From contig NZ_JAUYUD010000036.1 of assembly GCF_030692605.1 (NCBI RefSeq), forward strand, positions 1 to 40,367: DNA of 40,367 nt, read 5' to 3'. The DNA comes from Lutibacter sp. Its GTDB lineage: Bacteria; Bacteroidota; Bacteroidia; Flavobacteriales; Flavobacteriaceae. Position 1 is the first letter of the stretch. The number at the start of each line of letters is the position of its first letter. Both the position numbers and the translations under genes were made by a program. The notes beneath the pieces were generated by a model. The model saw only the letters and a program-made list of their open reading frames with translations. It had not been told where the DNA came from and did not search any database. Positions 16,051-23,385 of this stretch are shown here, in pieces.

Positions 16051-16722
16051 TTATTTTAAATCAATAAAAAATAAATTGAACTTCTCCTGACCTATTGCTG
16101 TAGAACGTGTTAATGGTTGTTTACTATGCTGCTGAATTTTTTCTATTAATTTGTTTTTGGCAATTACAGTATTCAATCCTCGTAAATGATAAGACAATGC
16201 GCCTGTAATAATGTCGGTAAGTTGCATTAACTCGCTTTCGTGTGAACGAATGTTTTGAAGATTGCGTACCGTGATATAATTATTGTTCAAAAAGTCTTTT
16301 AAACCGTTTACTTTTTTGGCACTTCGAGTATCTTTTATATCAAGATAAATATTATAATTACATTCTGGATACAATTTTTTACTCAACAATTGAAAATACA
16401 TTTTATAGTAAAAATCATCGTGATTTTGACCAAAATCATCGTGTTTTAGTTTGTCTTTGTCTATTACAATGGCACGAAATTGTAAATCGGTTGCAAAAAA
16501 ATATTCAATCAAATCGTTGTATAACGGATAGGCGGATTTGGACAAACCACTCCATTTTGTTTCATAAAAAACGTGATGTTTGGCTTTGAGTTGTCTGATG
16601 TTTTTGGAATGTAATTTTACTTGATTGTAGGCACAACTAACATAGCCAATAAACATAAAAGGTTGCTTATCGTTTTCAAGATGACAACTCTCGTCACAAT
16701 AAAAATTGAATGTTTTGCTCAT
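16051..16722 (-). CDS. DUF3800 domain-containing protein
   Basis: 223 aa. DUF3800 has an RNase H-like fold: the first strand carries FYCDESCH (residues 7-14, the conserved Asp-Glu), a further acidic strand YLDIKDTRS lies near 120-128, and SHESELMQLTDIITGA (~159-174) provides the conserved SHE and D of the C-terminal motif. The retained acidic residues suggest an active nuclease, although the family's substrate is not established. It follows hsdS by 12 bases and precedes the 178-aa protein by 5, so it belongs to the restriction transcript. DUF3800 proteins are frequent in defence and mobile contexts. Confidence 0.85.
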   Translation of the reverse strand: MSKTFNFYCDESCHLENDKQPFMFIGYVSCAYNQVKLHSKNIRQLKAKHHVFYETKWSGLSKSAYPLYNDLIEYFFATDLQFRAIVIDKDKLKHDDFGQNHDDFYYKMYFQLLSKKLYPECNYNIYLDIKDTRSAKKVNGLKDFLNNNYITVRNLQNIRSHESELMQLTDIITGALSYHLRGLNTVIAKNKLIEKIQQHSKQPLTRSTAIGQEKFNLFFIDLK

Positions 16723-16734
16723 TTTTCTACACTT

Positions 16735-18030
16735 TTACTTTAAATTTTTCACTCTCACTTTCCCAGTCAATAACTGCTGCATCAAGCCTTTTTTCTGTAA
16801 CTGCAAGGTTTGTAGTTTTTGTTGGTACTGGTCAAGTTCTTCAGTGGCTTTGTCGAGAATGTTTGCAATTACTTTTTGTTCTGCAATATTTGGAAGTTTA
16901 ATTTCTAATTTCAAGAAATCTATTTTACTCATTACCCTATTTCTGCCTGCTCCACCTGGAGAAATTAATTCTAACAAAAATTTGAAATGTTTTTGCAAAA
17001 CAAAATGCCTAAAAAAATCAGGAATTGCATTTTGAGAATTGAAAGTATAAGTTGGAAAACGATGTGAAACCAAACCTCCTTCATCTTTTTTACTAACTAT
17101 TGCCACTGCGTGTTCCCAAGCAAAAGTGATATTTATAATCAAGTCATTTTCTTTTACTTCATATATTGTTTCCATTGCAATAGAAGCTGGATCAAAATCA
17201 TTTTTATGAAAAACCCCTTTGCCGTGGCTTCGCAATCCTAATGCTAAATAATTTTCAGAAGGTTTTTCTATCGGTCTTGGAGTAAAATTTAAACATTCGT
17301 TCATAACTTTTACTTTCCAATTTTCACTAAATCCTTTCACTCGTATTTTACCTGAAAGTAATTTTTGAGTTAATCCTTTATTTCTAACTTTCAACTCCTC
17401 AATAATCGCTTTGCAATTATCAATAGCTACATCCCAAGTAGAAAGTATAGAAGCTATTTTTTGTTGTTCTGGAAGTGGTGGAAATATAAGTTGATATTTG
17501 AATAGATTATCAAGTGTAATACTAACCTGATTTGCATTCCCTCTTACAATTGTCTCTATAAATTCAAGATATCTTTTAACTTTAAACTGGTTGAAAATAA
17601 ATTCTTGATATGCAAATTCTTTTGATCTGATAATAACAGCATTTTGATTTAAAAGAGCTCCCTTGTATTTTTCTTCTATTTTAATAACCTTACCTACCAT
17701 AGAATCGTACATCGGTGGTCGTGAACCAACGGTTGTAAATACTAAATCATTTAGTTTTAATTCCCATTTTTTATATTTTGATGCTTCATCGTAATCAATA
17801 TAAATTGCTCCTTCCTCTTTAATAGAATTTGAAGTGGTATCTGATATTCTAATAATCCTAACACCCTCTGTAGTATAAATATCTGATTTAAAAGCAAATC
17901 CTTTTATGTAATTCGTTATTTCACCCAATGTTCTAATCTCCCAATCCTCTGGAATAATCCCGACAGCGGTTTGTTTGTAGCCAAGGGGTGCTTTTGTGGA
18001 TTTCGGTATTTCTAAAGTATCATTGTTCAT
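16735..18030 (-). CDS. hsdS: Type I restriction specificity (HsdS) subunit
   Basis: 431 aa with two target-recognition domains. TRD1 starts IPEDWEIRTLGEI (~28-40), and the first conserved helix is LPPLPEQQKIASILSTWD-like (~182-200). TRD2 begins around residue 236 (ENWKVKVMNECL), and the second helix is in IAEQKVIANILDKATEEL (~390-407), ending GLMQQLLTGKVRV. This is the full two-half architecture defining a bipartite recognition sequence. It is separated from hsdM by three to four unrelated genes, unlike the usual M-S adjacency. A 30-base hairpin lies in the 77-base gap upstream. Confidence 0.95.
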   Translation of the reverse strand: MNNDTLEIPKSTKAPLGYKQTAVGIIPEDWEIRTLGEITNYIKGFAFKSDIYTTEGVRIIRISDTTSNSIKEEGAIYIDYDEASKYKKWELKLNDLVFTTVGSRPPMYDSMVGKVIKIEEKYKGALLNQNAVIIRSKEFAYQEFIFNQFKVKRYLEFIETIVRGNANQVSITLDNLFKYQLIFPPLPEQQKIASILSTWDVAIDNCKAIIEELKVRNKGLTQKLLSGKIRVKGFSENWKVKVMNECLNFTPRPIEKPSENYLALGLRSHGKGVFHKNDFDPASIAMETIYEVKENDLIINITFAWEHAVAIVSKKDEGGLVSHRFPTYTFNSQNAIPDFFRHFVLQKHFKFLLELISPGGAGRNRVMSKIDFLKLEIKLPNIAEQKVIANILDKATEELDQYQQKLQTLQLQKKGLMQQLLTGKVRVKNLK

Positions 18031-18058
18031 AATTGTGTGTATTTAAGGAAGGCATTGT

Positions 18059-18088
18059 TACCATATCGAGCTAATCCTCGAAATGGTA
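18059..18088. repeat. TCGAG-type hairpin between nucleotidyltransferase and hsdS
   Basis: Stem TACCATATCGAG (18059-18070) / CTCGAAATGGTA (18077-18088), one mismatch, 6-base loop, no T-run. It shares the TATCGAG core with the hairpins at 15471-15502 and 20766-20813. Confidence 0.6.
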
Positions 18089-18107
18089 TTTGTTTGTGCT
18101 GTATATT

Positions 18108-18878
18108 TTATTCTGTTAATTGAAAAAGTTTCACAAAACGATTAAAAATTTCCTGCATATCTTGATTACCGAACCCATTGTCCTTGAAAATGGCTGGGTT
18201 AGGCAAATCGATTTTTACCACATCGGCAAAGCGTTGCAAATCGGCTTTTATGGTTTCGGGCGTTTCGAACACATCATTCGCATTCAGCATCAAGACCATT
18301 CTAAACACATCGTATTTATGCTTTTTTATATTTACAGACTGAACAGCCTGACCACTCGCTTTTCTCTCGGTGTTATTCAAAAAAGCAAAAGCTTTGAGGC
18401 ATATTAGCGTATGTGGCAATGCGAAATGAACATCGCCTTTTTGTTCGCTATTTTTGAGGGTGTAGGCATAATATTCTTCATCTAAAAGAATAGCCGACAA
18501 ACTGGACAATCCTTCTTCGACAGGAATAGGGGTAAGATGTGCTCCTTGGTTGGCATCAATCACGTCAGGCACTTTGCAAAATAACTCTAACTGTTTTGGG
18601 AAATTGGGACTAGCGGGATCAGCAAAACGGTAGCAGTTTCTTTCCTCTTGGTTTTTTTGTTGGACGGCATACTGCCCTTGTTTGATAAAGTCCCAAAATT
18701 GAACAACAAAATCTGGCGACAAGGCTTCTACGATTAATATGATATCAATATCATCCGTAGCTCTTGGCGTAAACCCAGCTTCTTCAATTATTATATCGCA
18801 AGCGGTTCCGCCAATTATGATGTAACTGTCTTTAAAATCCTTGAAATGTGCGCTAAATGTATCTAATCCTACTACCAT
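18108..18878 (-). CDS. AbiEii-like nucleotidyltransferase (putative toxin)
   Basis: 256 aa. The nucleotidyltransferase fold is indicated by YIIIGGTACDII (residues 19-30) and the metal-binding TDDIDIILIV (~40-49), as in AbiEii/type IV toxin enzymes. Its start overlaps the upstream winged-helix gene by 7 bases, so the two are translationally coupled in antitoxin-toxin order. AbiE toxins modify tRNA or other targets and cause growth arrest; this is known of the family, while the target here is unknown. Position inside a restriction locus suggests back-up abortive infection. Neither active-site residue appears lost. Confidence 0.8.
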   Translation of the reverse strand: MVVGLDTFSAHFKDFKDSYIIIGGTACDIIIEEAGFTPRATDDIDIILIVEALSPDFVVQFWDFIKQGQYAVQQKNQEERNCYRFADPASPNFPKQLELFCKVPDVIDANQGAHLTPIPVEEGLSSLSAILLDEEYYAYTLKNSEQKGDVHFALPHTLICLKAFAFLNNTERKASGQAVQSVNIKKHKYDVFRMVLMLNANDVFETPETIKADLQRFADVVKIDLPNPAIFKDNGFGNQDMQEIFNRFVKLFQLTE

Positions 18879-19882
18879 ACTTGTTTTTCTATTATTTGTT
18901 CTAAAGCCATTTCTACTCTTTCGTCGTGATTGTCTTTTAGACTTAGGTATAAAGACAATGGATCCACTACTGATTGATGATTTGGCATTTCATCCGCTAA
19001 TGTAATCGGATTGTATTTCCATACTTCAATGGCGTATTTTCCTTCGCGATTGTTGGCATTAATTAAGCCGTTGTTTTTTTGCAAAAAATAAAAGCTACTT
19101 TTTTCTATGGCAAAATAGTTTTGTTTGCTTGGGTTTAGGCTTGTATATTCTGGCAATGCCGAAGCATTTGTTCTTAGCATAGAAACATTGCTTGGCAAGT
19201 CATCAACATACACTGTTTTTAGTACTGGACTTGTTAAGAGATTTTGCTCTTCTGCTCTGCGCCATAATTCTTTTCTTTCGAACTTGAACTTGATGTATTT
19301 TTCTTTTTCGCCACTTACTTCAATTAGTTCATTTTGCATTAAATCTTCAACAGCATAAGAAACGGCCATAGGTGTATAATCTAATTTTTTGGCGATTTCT
19401 TTGAATGAATGTTCTTCTATATTCCAATTATTATTGCCGTGAATAATATGATATAACAACAAAAATTGAGAGGAAGGCATCAAGTTTTTGTTTTTTTGCT
19501 TTGTTTTTGGATGTGAGTAATTTTCACTTAAATTGATTAATAGTTCTGGCAAATACAATTGTTTGTTGGGTACAATGAAATTTATTCCTCTTTCGATTAG
19601 TCTTTTTCTATTGTAAGCCGGGAGGTTTTCCAATACCAATACGACAATCTTATTGAATGCGGTTTTAAGTAATTGCAGGTGTTTGTCGACTTGTAAAAGA
19701 CTTAACTCGTTTTCACTTTTTAGTTCTATCATTATCAATTCCCGATTAAAAAGCTCCGTAGCATACAGCTTGTATGCTTGGGTAATGTACATAGGTAAAT
19801 TCCCCAAATCTTTATTCTGAATTGAATTTTCTAAAGCATTTGTGCCCAGTGTTTCGTTGATGTAATTAATAGCTTTTCTCAT
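18872..19882 (-). CDS. AbiEi-like winged-helix regulator (putative antitoxin)
   Basis: 336 aa. The N-terminal part (1-140) is mixed alpha/beta. A winged helix-turn-helix follows at ~163-205 (FKEIAKKLDYTPMAVSYAVE, then LIEVSGEKEKYIKFKFE), and the C-terminal domain ends DPLSLYLSLKDNHDERVEMA. It has its own consensus promoter (19938-19967) and an inverted repeat in the leader, which fits autorepression as in AbiE systems. The pairing with a nucleotidyltransferase, overlap of 7 bases and the HTH support an antitoxin role. It is larger than classical AbiEi, so it is a diverged relative at best. Confidence 0.75.
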   Translation of the reverse strand: MRKAINYINETLGTNALENSIQNKDLGNLPMYITQAYKLYATELFNRELIMIELKSENELSLLQVDKHLQLLKTAFNKIVVLVLENLPAYNRKRLIERGINFIVPNKQLYLPELLINLSENYSHPKTKQKNKNLMPSSQFLLLYHIIHGNNNWNIEEHSFKEIAKKLDYTPMAVSYAVEDLMQNELIEVSGEKEKYIKFKFERKELWRRAEEQNLLTSPVLKTVYVDDLPSNVSMLRTNASALPEYTSLNPSKQNYFAIEKSSFYFLQKNNGLINANNREGKYAIEVWKYNPITLADEMPNHQSVVDPLSLYLSLKDNHDERVEMALEQIIEKQVW

Positions 19883-19894
19883 AACGTCTCTTTT

Positions 19895-19967
19895 AATAAA
19901 GTTGAAAATTAGCGATAAAGTGATTAACTTTATTGTGCAAATATAGCTTTATTATATTATATGTCAA
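19895..19967 (-). promoter_or_regulatory. Promoter and operator of the AbiE-like pair
   Basis: Minus strand TTG (complement of 19965-19967), 19-base spacer, TATATTTG (complement of 19938-19945): a full consensus match, lying at the 3' end of the phosphoesterase gene. Immediately downstream is an inverted repeat AATAAAGTT (19895-19903) / AACTTTATT (19926-19934), perfect 9-bp arms with a 22-base spacer, placed where a bound regulator would block transcription. Confidence 0.72.
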
Positions 19968-20731
19968 ATTATTATGTGTTTATCAGGGTTAAAAAGCAGG
20001 TTTTCCTTGTGATGAATATATCCCAATTGATTTGTCAGCATTTGTGTATTGCCAATTTTAAAATCTGCTGTGTTGCAGTGACTGTGTCCATAAATCCAAT
20101 AGTCAACAGAAGAAGCTTCAATAGTATCGAAAAGCTCCACCGCAAAACCTTCATTTATTTTACTTCCTTTGTATATCTTCGGGTAATTCATAAATGTGGG
20201 AACGTGATGGGTCACCACTACCGTTTTTCCTTGATTTTCCAATTGTAGTTCCTGATTGACAAAGTTGATGCTGTCCTCGTGCAGCTGGTTGTATACTTCC
20301 GAAGTAAGTCGGTTGCCCTTGTATTTAATCACGTGAAAATCGCTAAGCCCTCTTTCCACATTCCACTGATTGGCAGGACTAATTTTGGACCATAGTGTAG
20401 AAAAAATCAATTTGGTATCTTGAAGCTGGACCACCTTATTGTTTAGCAAAACAACATTAGTTCTAATTTCCTCCCATAGTACACCCGATTTGTCAGCTAC
20501 ATCAAAATAATAGTATTCGTGATTGCCTGGGATCCAATAGGTCATTTGAAAATTATCGGATAAGTAACTAAAGAAATCTTGGTGTTTGTCCATCACGGCA
20601 AAAGGCACAATATCACCCGCCAATACCAATATATCACCACTTGGCAATAGCGGATTGGCTTTTAGAAAATCACTATTTTTAGGAAATTCTAAATGAAGGT
20701 CGGATACATATTGTATTTTGCTGACTTGCAT
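19964..20731 (-). CDS. Calcineurin-like metallophosphoesterase
   Basis: 255 aa with all five metallophosphoesterase motifs: YVSDLHLEF (~8-16), VLAGDIV (~36-42), WIPGNHEYY (~67-75), VVTHHVP (~175-181) and YGHSHCN (~217-223). These bind two metals and hydrolyse phosphoesters. The substrate is unknown; related proteins act on nucleotides, nucleic-acid ends or cyclic nucleotides. It sits between hsdM and the AbiE-like pair, 90 bases after hsdM with a hairpin in the gap. Its stop overlaps the promoter of the next pair. Confidence 0.88.
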   Translation of the reverse strand: MQVSKIQYVSDLHLEFPKNSDFLKANPLLPSGDILVLAGDIVPFAVMDKHQDFFSYLSDNFQMTYWIPGNHEYYYFDVADKSGVLWEEIRTNVVLLNNKVVQLQDTKLIFSTLWSKISPANQWNVERGLSDFHVIKYKGNRLTSEVYNQLHEDSINFVNQELQLENQGKTVVVTHHVPTFMNYPKIYKGSKINEGFAVELFDTIEASSVDYWIYGHSHCNTADFKIGNTQMLTNQLGYIHHKENLLFNPDKHIII

Positions 20732-20765
20732 AAAAATTGATTATTATAAATTATTTTTTAAAAGG

Positions 20766-20813
20766 TTCTCGATACATTTTTTGTTCCGTTTCACTTCACA
20801 AAAAACACTCGAA
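20766..20813. repeat. REP-like hairpin between hsdM and the phosphoesterase gene
   Basis: Imperfect stem from TTCTCGATACATTTTTTGTT (20766-20785) to ACAAAAAACACTCGAA (20798-20813). The form, GTATCGAG on one side and TTCGAGTG on the other, recalls dispersed repeats common in Flavobacterium genomes. Confidence 0.5.
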
Positions 20814-20821
20814 CTGACGCT

Positions 20822-22354
20822 TTAGATTAAATCCAACTCTTTTAAGTAGTTTTCCATTTGGCTTTCTACTTCTACAAGCTGGCTTTTCAGTTCTGTTATC
20901 TTTTGATGTGTCGCTTTAATATCCACTTCCTCTTCTTCTTCAAATGTATCTACATAACGTGGGATATTTAGGTTGTAGTCGTTTTCAATAATATCAGCAA
21001 TCGTAGCGCGGTAATTGTATTTATCTTCTATAACAGCTCCTTTTTCAGTTGTTAATGGTGCAGTAGCTTTGAATGTTTTGAAAGCCGTTACTATATGCTC
21101 AATATCAGAATCCCTGAATTTATTTTGATTTTTTCCGCTCTCGAATTCTCGACTGGCATCAATAAAAAGAATGTCTTTATTTGCTCCTTTTCCTCTATTA
21201 AAAATTAATATTGCTGCTGGAATTCCTGTACCAAAAAAGAGGTTGGCAGGTAAGCCAATAACGGCTTCCAACAAATTTTCATCTATTAGTTTTTTACGAA
21301 TTTGCCCTTCGCTACTGCTGCGAAACAATACGCCGTGTGGGACAATAACCCCAATTTTTCCAACATCTTCGTAGGTGGTTTCTATCATATGACTGATAAA
21401 AGCATAATCGCCTTTACTTTTTGGAGGAACGCCTCTGTGGAAACGGTTGAACTGGTCAGAACTTGCGGTGTCTGCACCCCATTTGTCTAAACTAAAAGGA
21501 GGATTTGCCACAACAATGTTAAACTTCATCAAATTGTCTTTTTCTAATAGTTTTGGGTTGTTGATGGTATCACCCCATTCTATGGTCGCACTGTCTTGTT
21601 CGTGCAAAAACATATTCATACGGCATAATGCCCAAGTGCTTCCATTATTTTCTTGTCCGTAAAGCGAATAGTTTTTACCTTTTACTTCATTGGCTACTTT
21701 TATCAATAAAGAACCGGAACCACAAGTTGGATCACAAATTCTATTACCGGGTTGTGGGTCAACTAATTTGGCTAATAGGGTACTTACTTCGCCTGGCGTG
21801 TAGAATTCTCCCGATTTTTTGCCACTTTCTCCGGCAAATTTTGAAATAAGAAACTCGTAACTGTCGCCAATGATATCGTTCCCTTCTAAATGAGATGGCT
21901 GTAAATCAAGTGAGGAGAAATCTACCAATAAGTTTTTCATAATGACGTTACGCTGTTTGGTTTGACCAAAGACCGTTTCGGAATTGAATGAAATACTACG
22001 GAATACCATCGCTAATTTAGAACGATTGGCATCCTCCAAGGCTGTTAATCCAATATCGATAATTTCACCGATATTTGGCTCGCTACGGTTTTGATACAGG
22101 TAATCGAAATTGCTTACTTCTGGCAAAATAAAACGCTCTCTTTGAAGCTGGCGTTGCACCATTTCTTCATTATCAGGATATTTAAGGCGGTATTGCTCCA
22201 CTTTGTCTTTCCAGACGTCGGAAAGGTATTTAATAAACAATAATGTTAGTATATAATCTTTGTATTGCTCACTTCCCATTACAGGACGTAAAGTGTCGCA
22301 GGCTTTCCAAACTATATTGTTGATGTCTTTTTGTGTAATTATATTCTCTGCCAT
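20822..22354 (-). CDS. hsdM: Type I DNA adenine methyltransferase (HsdM) subunit
   Basis: 510 aa. The N-terminal helical HsdM_N domain (~8-150) is followed by the Rossmann methylase: DPTCGSGSLLI (motif I, ~209-219) and VVANPPFSL (motif IV NPPF, ~280-288). The C-terminal coiled coil (IKATHQKITELKSQLVEV, ~475-492) contacts HsdS. It methylates adenine N6 with S-adenosylmethionine to protect host DNA and is required for restriction. It follows the 73-aa gene by 18 bases and is driven from the promoter at 23194. Confidence 0.96.
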   Translation of the reverse strand: MAENIITQKDINNIVWKACDTLRPVMGSEQYKDYILTLLFIKYLSDVWKDKVEQYRLKYPDNEEMVQRQLQRERFILPEVSNFDYLYQNRSEPNIGEIIDIGLTALEDANRSKLAMVFRSISFNSETVFGQTKQRNVIMKNLLVDFSSLDLQPSHLEGNDIIGDSYEFLISKFAGESGKKSGEFYTPGEVSTLLAKLVDPQPGNRICDPTCGSGSLLIKVANEVKGKNYSLYGQENNGSTWALCRMNMFLHEQDSATIEWGDTINNPKLLEKDNLMKFNIVVANPPFSLDKWGADTASSDQFNRFHRGVPPKSKGDYAFISHMIETTYEDVGKIGVIVPHGVLFRSSSEGQIRKKLIDENLLEAVIGLPANLFFGTGIPAAILIFNRGKGANKDILFIDASREFESGKNQNKFRDSDIEHIVTAFKTFKATAPLTTEKGAVIEDKYNYRATIADIIENDYNLNIPRYVDTFEEEEEVDIKATHQKITELKSQLVEVESQMENYLKELDLI

Positions 22355-22372
22355 TTCGATTGGTTTTTGAAG

Positions 22373-22594
22373 CTATTGTTTTTTATTGTTATTTATTATA
22401 TCATTTAAAGAAGCAATTTCCTTCTTTTCTAAATAGGTACCTAAATGCATATTACTTCTTACATTCAAATCTATATTATATTTTTTTTCGATAGTGCCGA
22501 TATGAGTATCGCTTCTTTTTTGTCTTAATTCTCCATTGTCATTTCTGCTTCTAGCTCCTCTCATTCCAGGAGCATCGTTTTTCACTTTAGCCAT
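22373..22594 (-). CDS. 73-aa conserved small protein of type I RM loci
   Basis: Basic, polar protein with no hydrophobic segment. The sequence is patterned: PGMRGARSRNDNGELRQKRS (residues 9-28), then DTHIGTIEKKYNIDLNVRS (~29-47) and HLGTYLEKKEIASLNDII (~51-68). It is placed precisely between the half-size S gene (7-base gap) and hsdM (18-base gap). I recall similar small proteins beside type I methylases of this phylum, without a known role. The RGARSRNDNGE part looks disordered and possibly nucleic-acid binding; the C-terminal part looks folded. Confidence 0.8.
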   Translation of the reverse strand: MAKVKNDAPGMRGARSRNDNGELRQKRSDTHIGTIEKKYNIDLNVRSNMHLGTYLEKKEIASLNDIINNNKKQ

Positions 22595-22601
22595 TTTTTA
22601 A

Positions 22602-23159
22602 TTATTTTATGATTATTGAAATTGTTGTTTGAAAAAGTTTTTGTTTTTCTTTGATTAATGCATCTGTAATTTGAATGTCCTTAAAATATAACTCTTGTAG
22701 TGCCACCACTTTTTGCTGTTGTTCCAGTGATAATAAATTAAATGTAAAATCTGCCAGTTCATTTTTACGAATGGATGGAATTGTACTTCCTGCACCTGAT
22801 TGTTGAAAGTGCATTAAATTTTTAGGAAGATTTAAAAGCGAAACCAAATAGGCAGGGATAATTCTAGTTTTATCAGGTCTTAAAACAAAAAAGATTGAAG
22901 ATGCAATAGCGTTTCCAAAGTCCTCTTTGTATAGTGTGGCAAAAAAACGAAACCCTTTTGCCACAAAAAGCACATCGCCATCTTGTAATAGACTGGCTAA
23001 TGATTTTTGGTCTTCTTCTAAAAAAGTGTCATTTTCTCCAATATATTGACCAATATCATTGAAATGCTTGGCTTGTAAATACGGAATAGTACCGTCTTTA
23101 CTAGGTTGTCCGTAATAACCGAACTGAATATTTGCAATTTCTTTTATCTTAACCTGCAT
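22602..23159 (-). CDS. Half-size HsdS-like protein with a single TRD
   Basis: 185 aa, half the length of a normal S subunit. One target-recognition domain (MQVKIKEIANIQFGYYGQ ... IPYLQAKHFND ... DGDVLFVAKGFRFFATLY) is followed by one conserved-helix region (SLEQQQKVVALQELYFKDIQ, ~142-161). It is the first gene of the transcript, upstream of the 73-aa gene and hsdM, while a complete hsdS lies downstream. Half-S proteins can dimerise to recognise a palindromic sequence, so the locus may hold two specificities for one HsdM, or this protein may regulate the complex. Both readings are inference. Confidence 0.85.
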   Translation of the reverse strand: MQVKIKEIANIQFGYYGQPSKDGTIPYLQAKHFNDIGQYIGENDTFLEEDQKSLASLLQDGDVLFVAKGFRFFATLYKEDFGNAIASSIFFVLRPDKTRIIPAYLVSLLNLPKNLMHFQQSGAGSTIPSIRKNELADFTFNLLSLEQQQKVVALQELYFKDIQITDALIKEKQKLFQTTISIIIK

Positions 23160-23193
23160 TTGATTATTTTTGTAATGTTATTCGTTTATGATG

Positions 23194-23233
23194 CAAATGT
23201 AAGCAAAATAATGAAATAAACTAATTTATTTCA
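23194..23233 (-). promoter_or_regulatory. Promoter and operator of the restriction operon
   Basis: Minus strand -7 box TACATTTG (complement of 23194-23201), 35 bases before the first ATG. No TTG is found at the -33 position; instead an inverted repeat TGAAATAAA (23212-23220) - CTAA - TTTATTTCA (23225-23233), perfect in 9 bp, occupies it. A repressor or activator bound there would set operon output. The rest of the 226-base gap to the helicase stop at 23386 shows no gene. Confidence 0.65.
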
Positions 23234-23385
23234 TTGTACGATTATTCAAAAATGTATTTTTCTTAAAATGGAAGAATAAAAATTAAGATTCTTTGGTTGC
23301 TATTTTTATCGCATCATTGCCTGGTTCAATTTAATACTGATGCAACAAAGTTTAATTATAAATGTGCATTATACCTGTATTAAAT

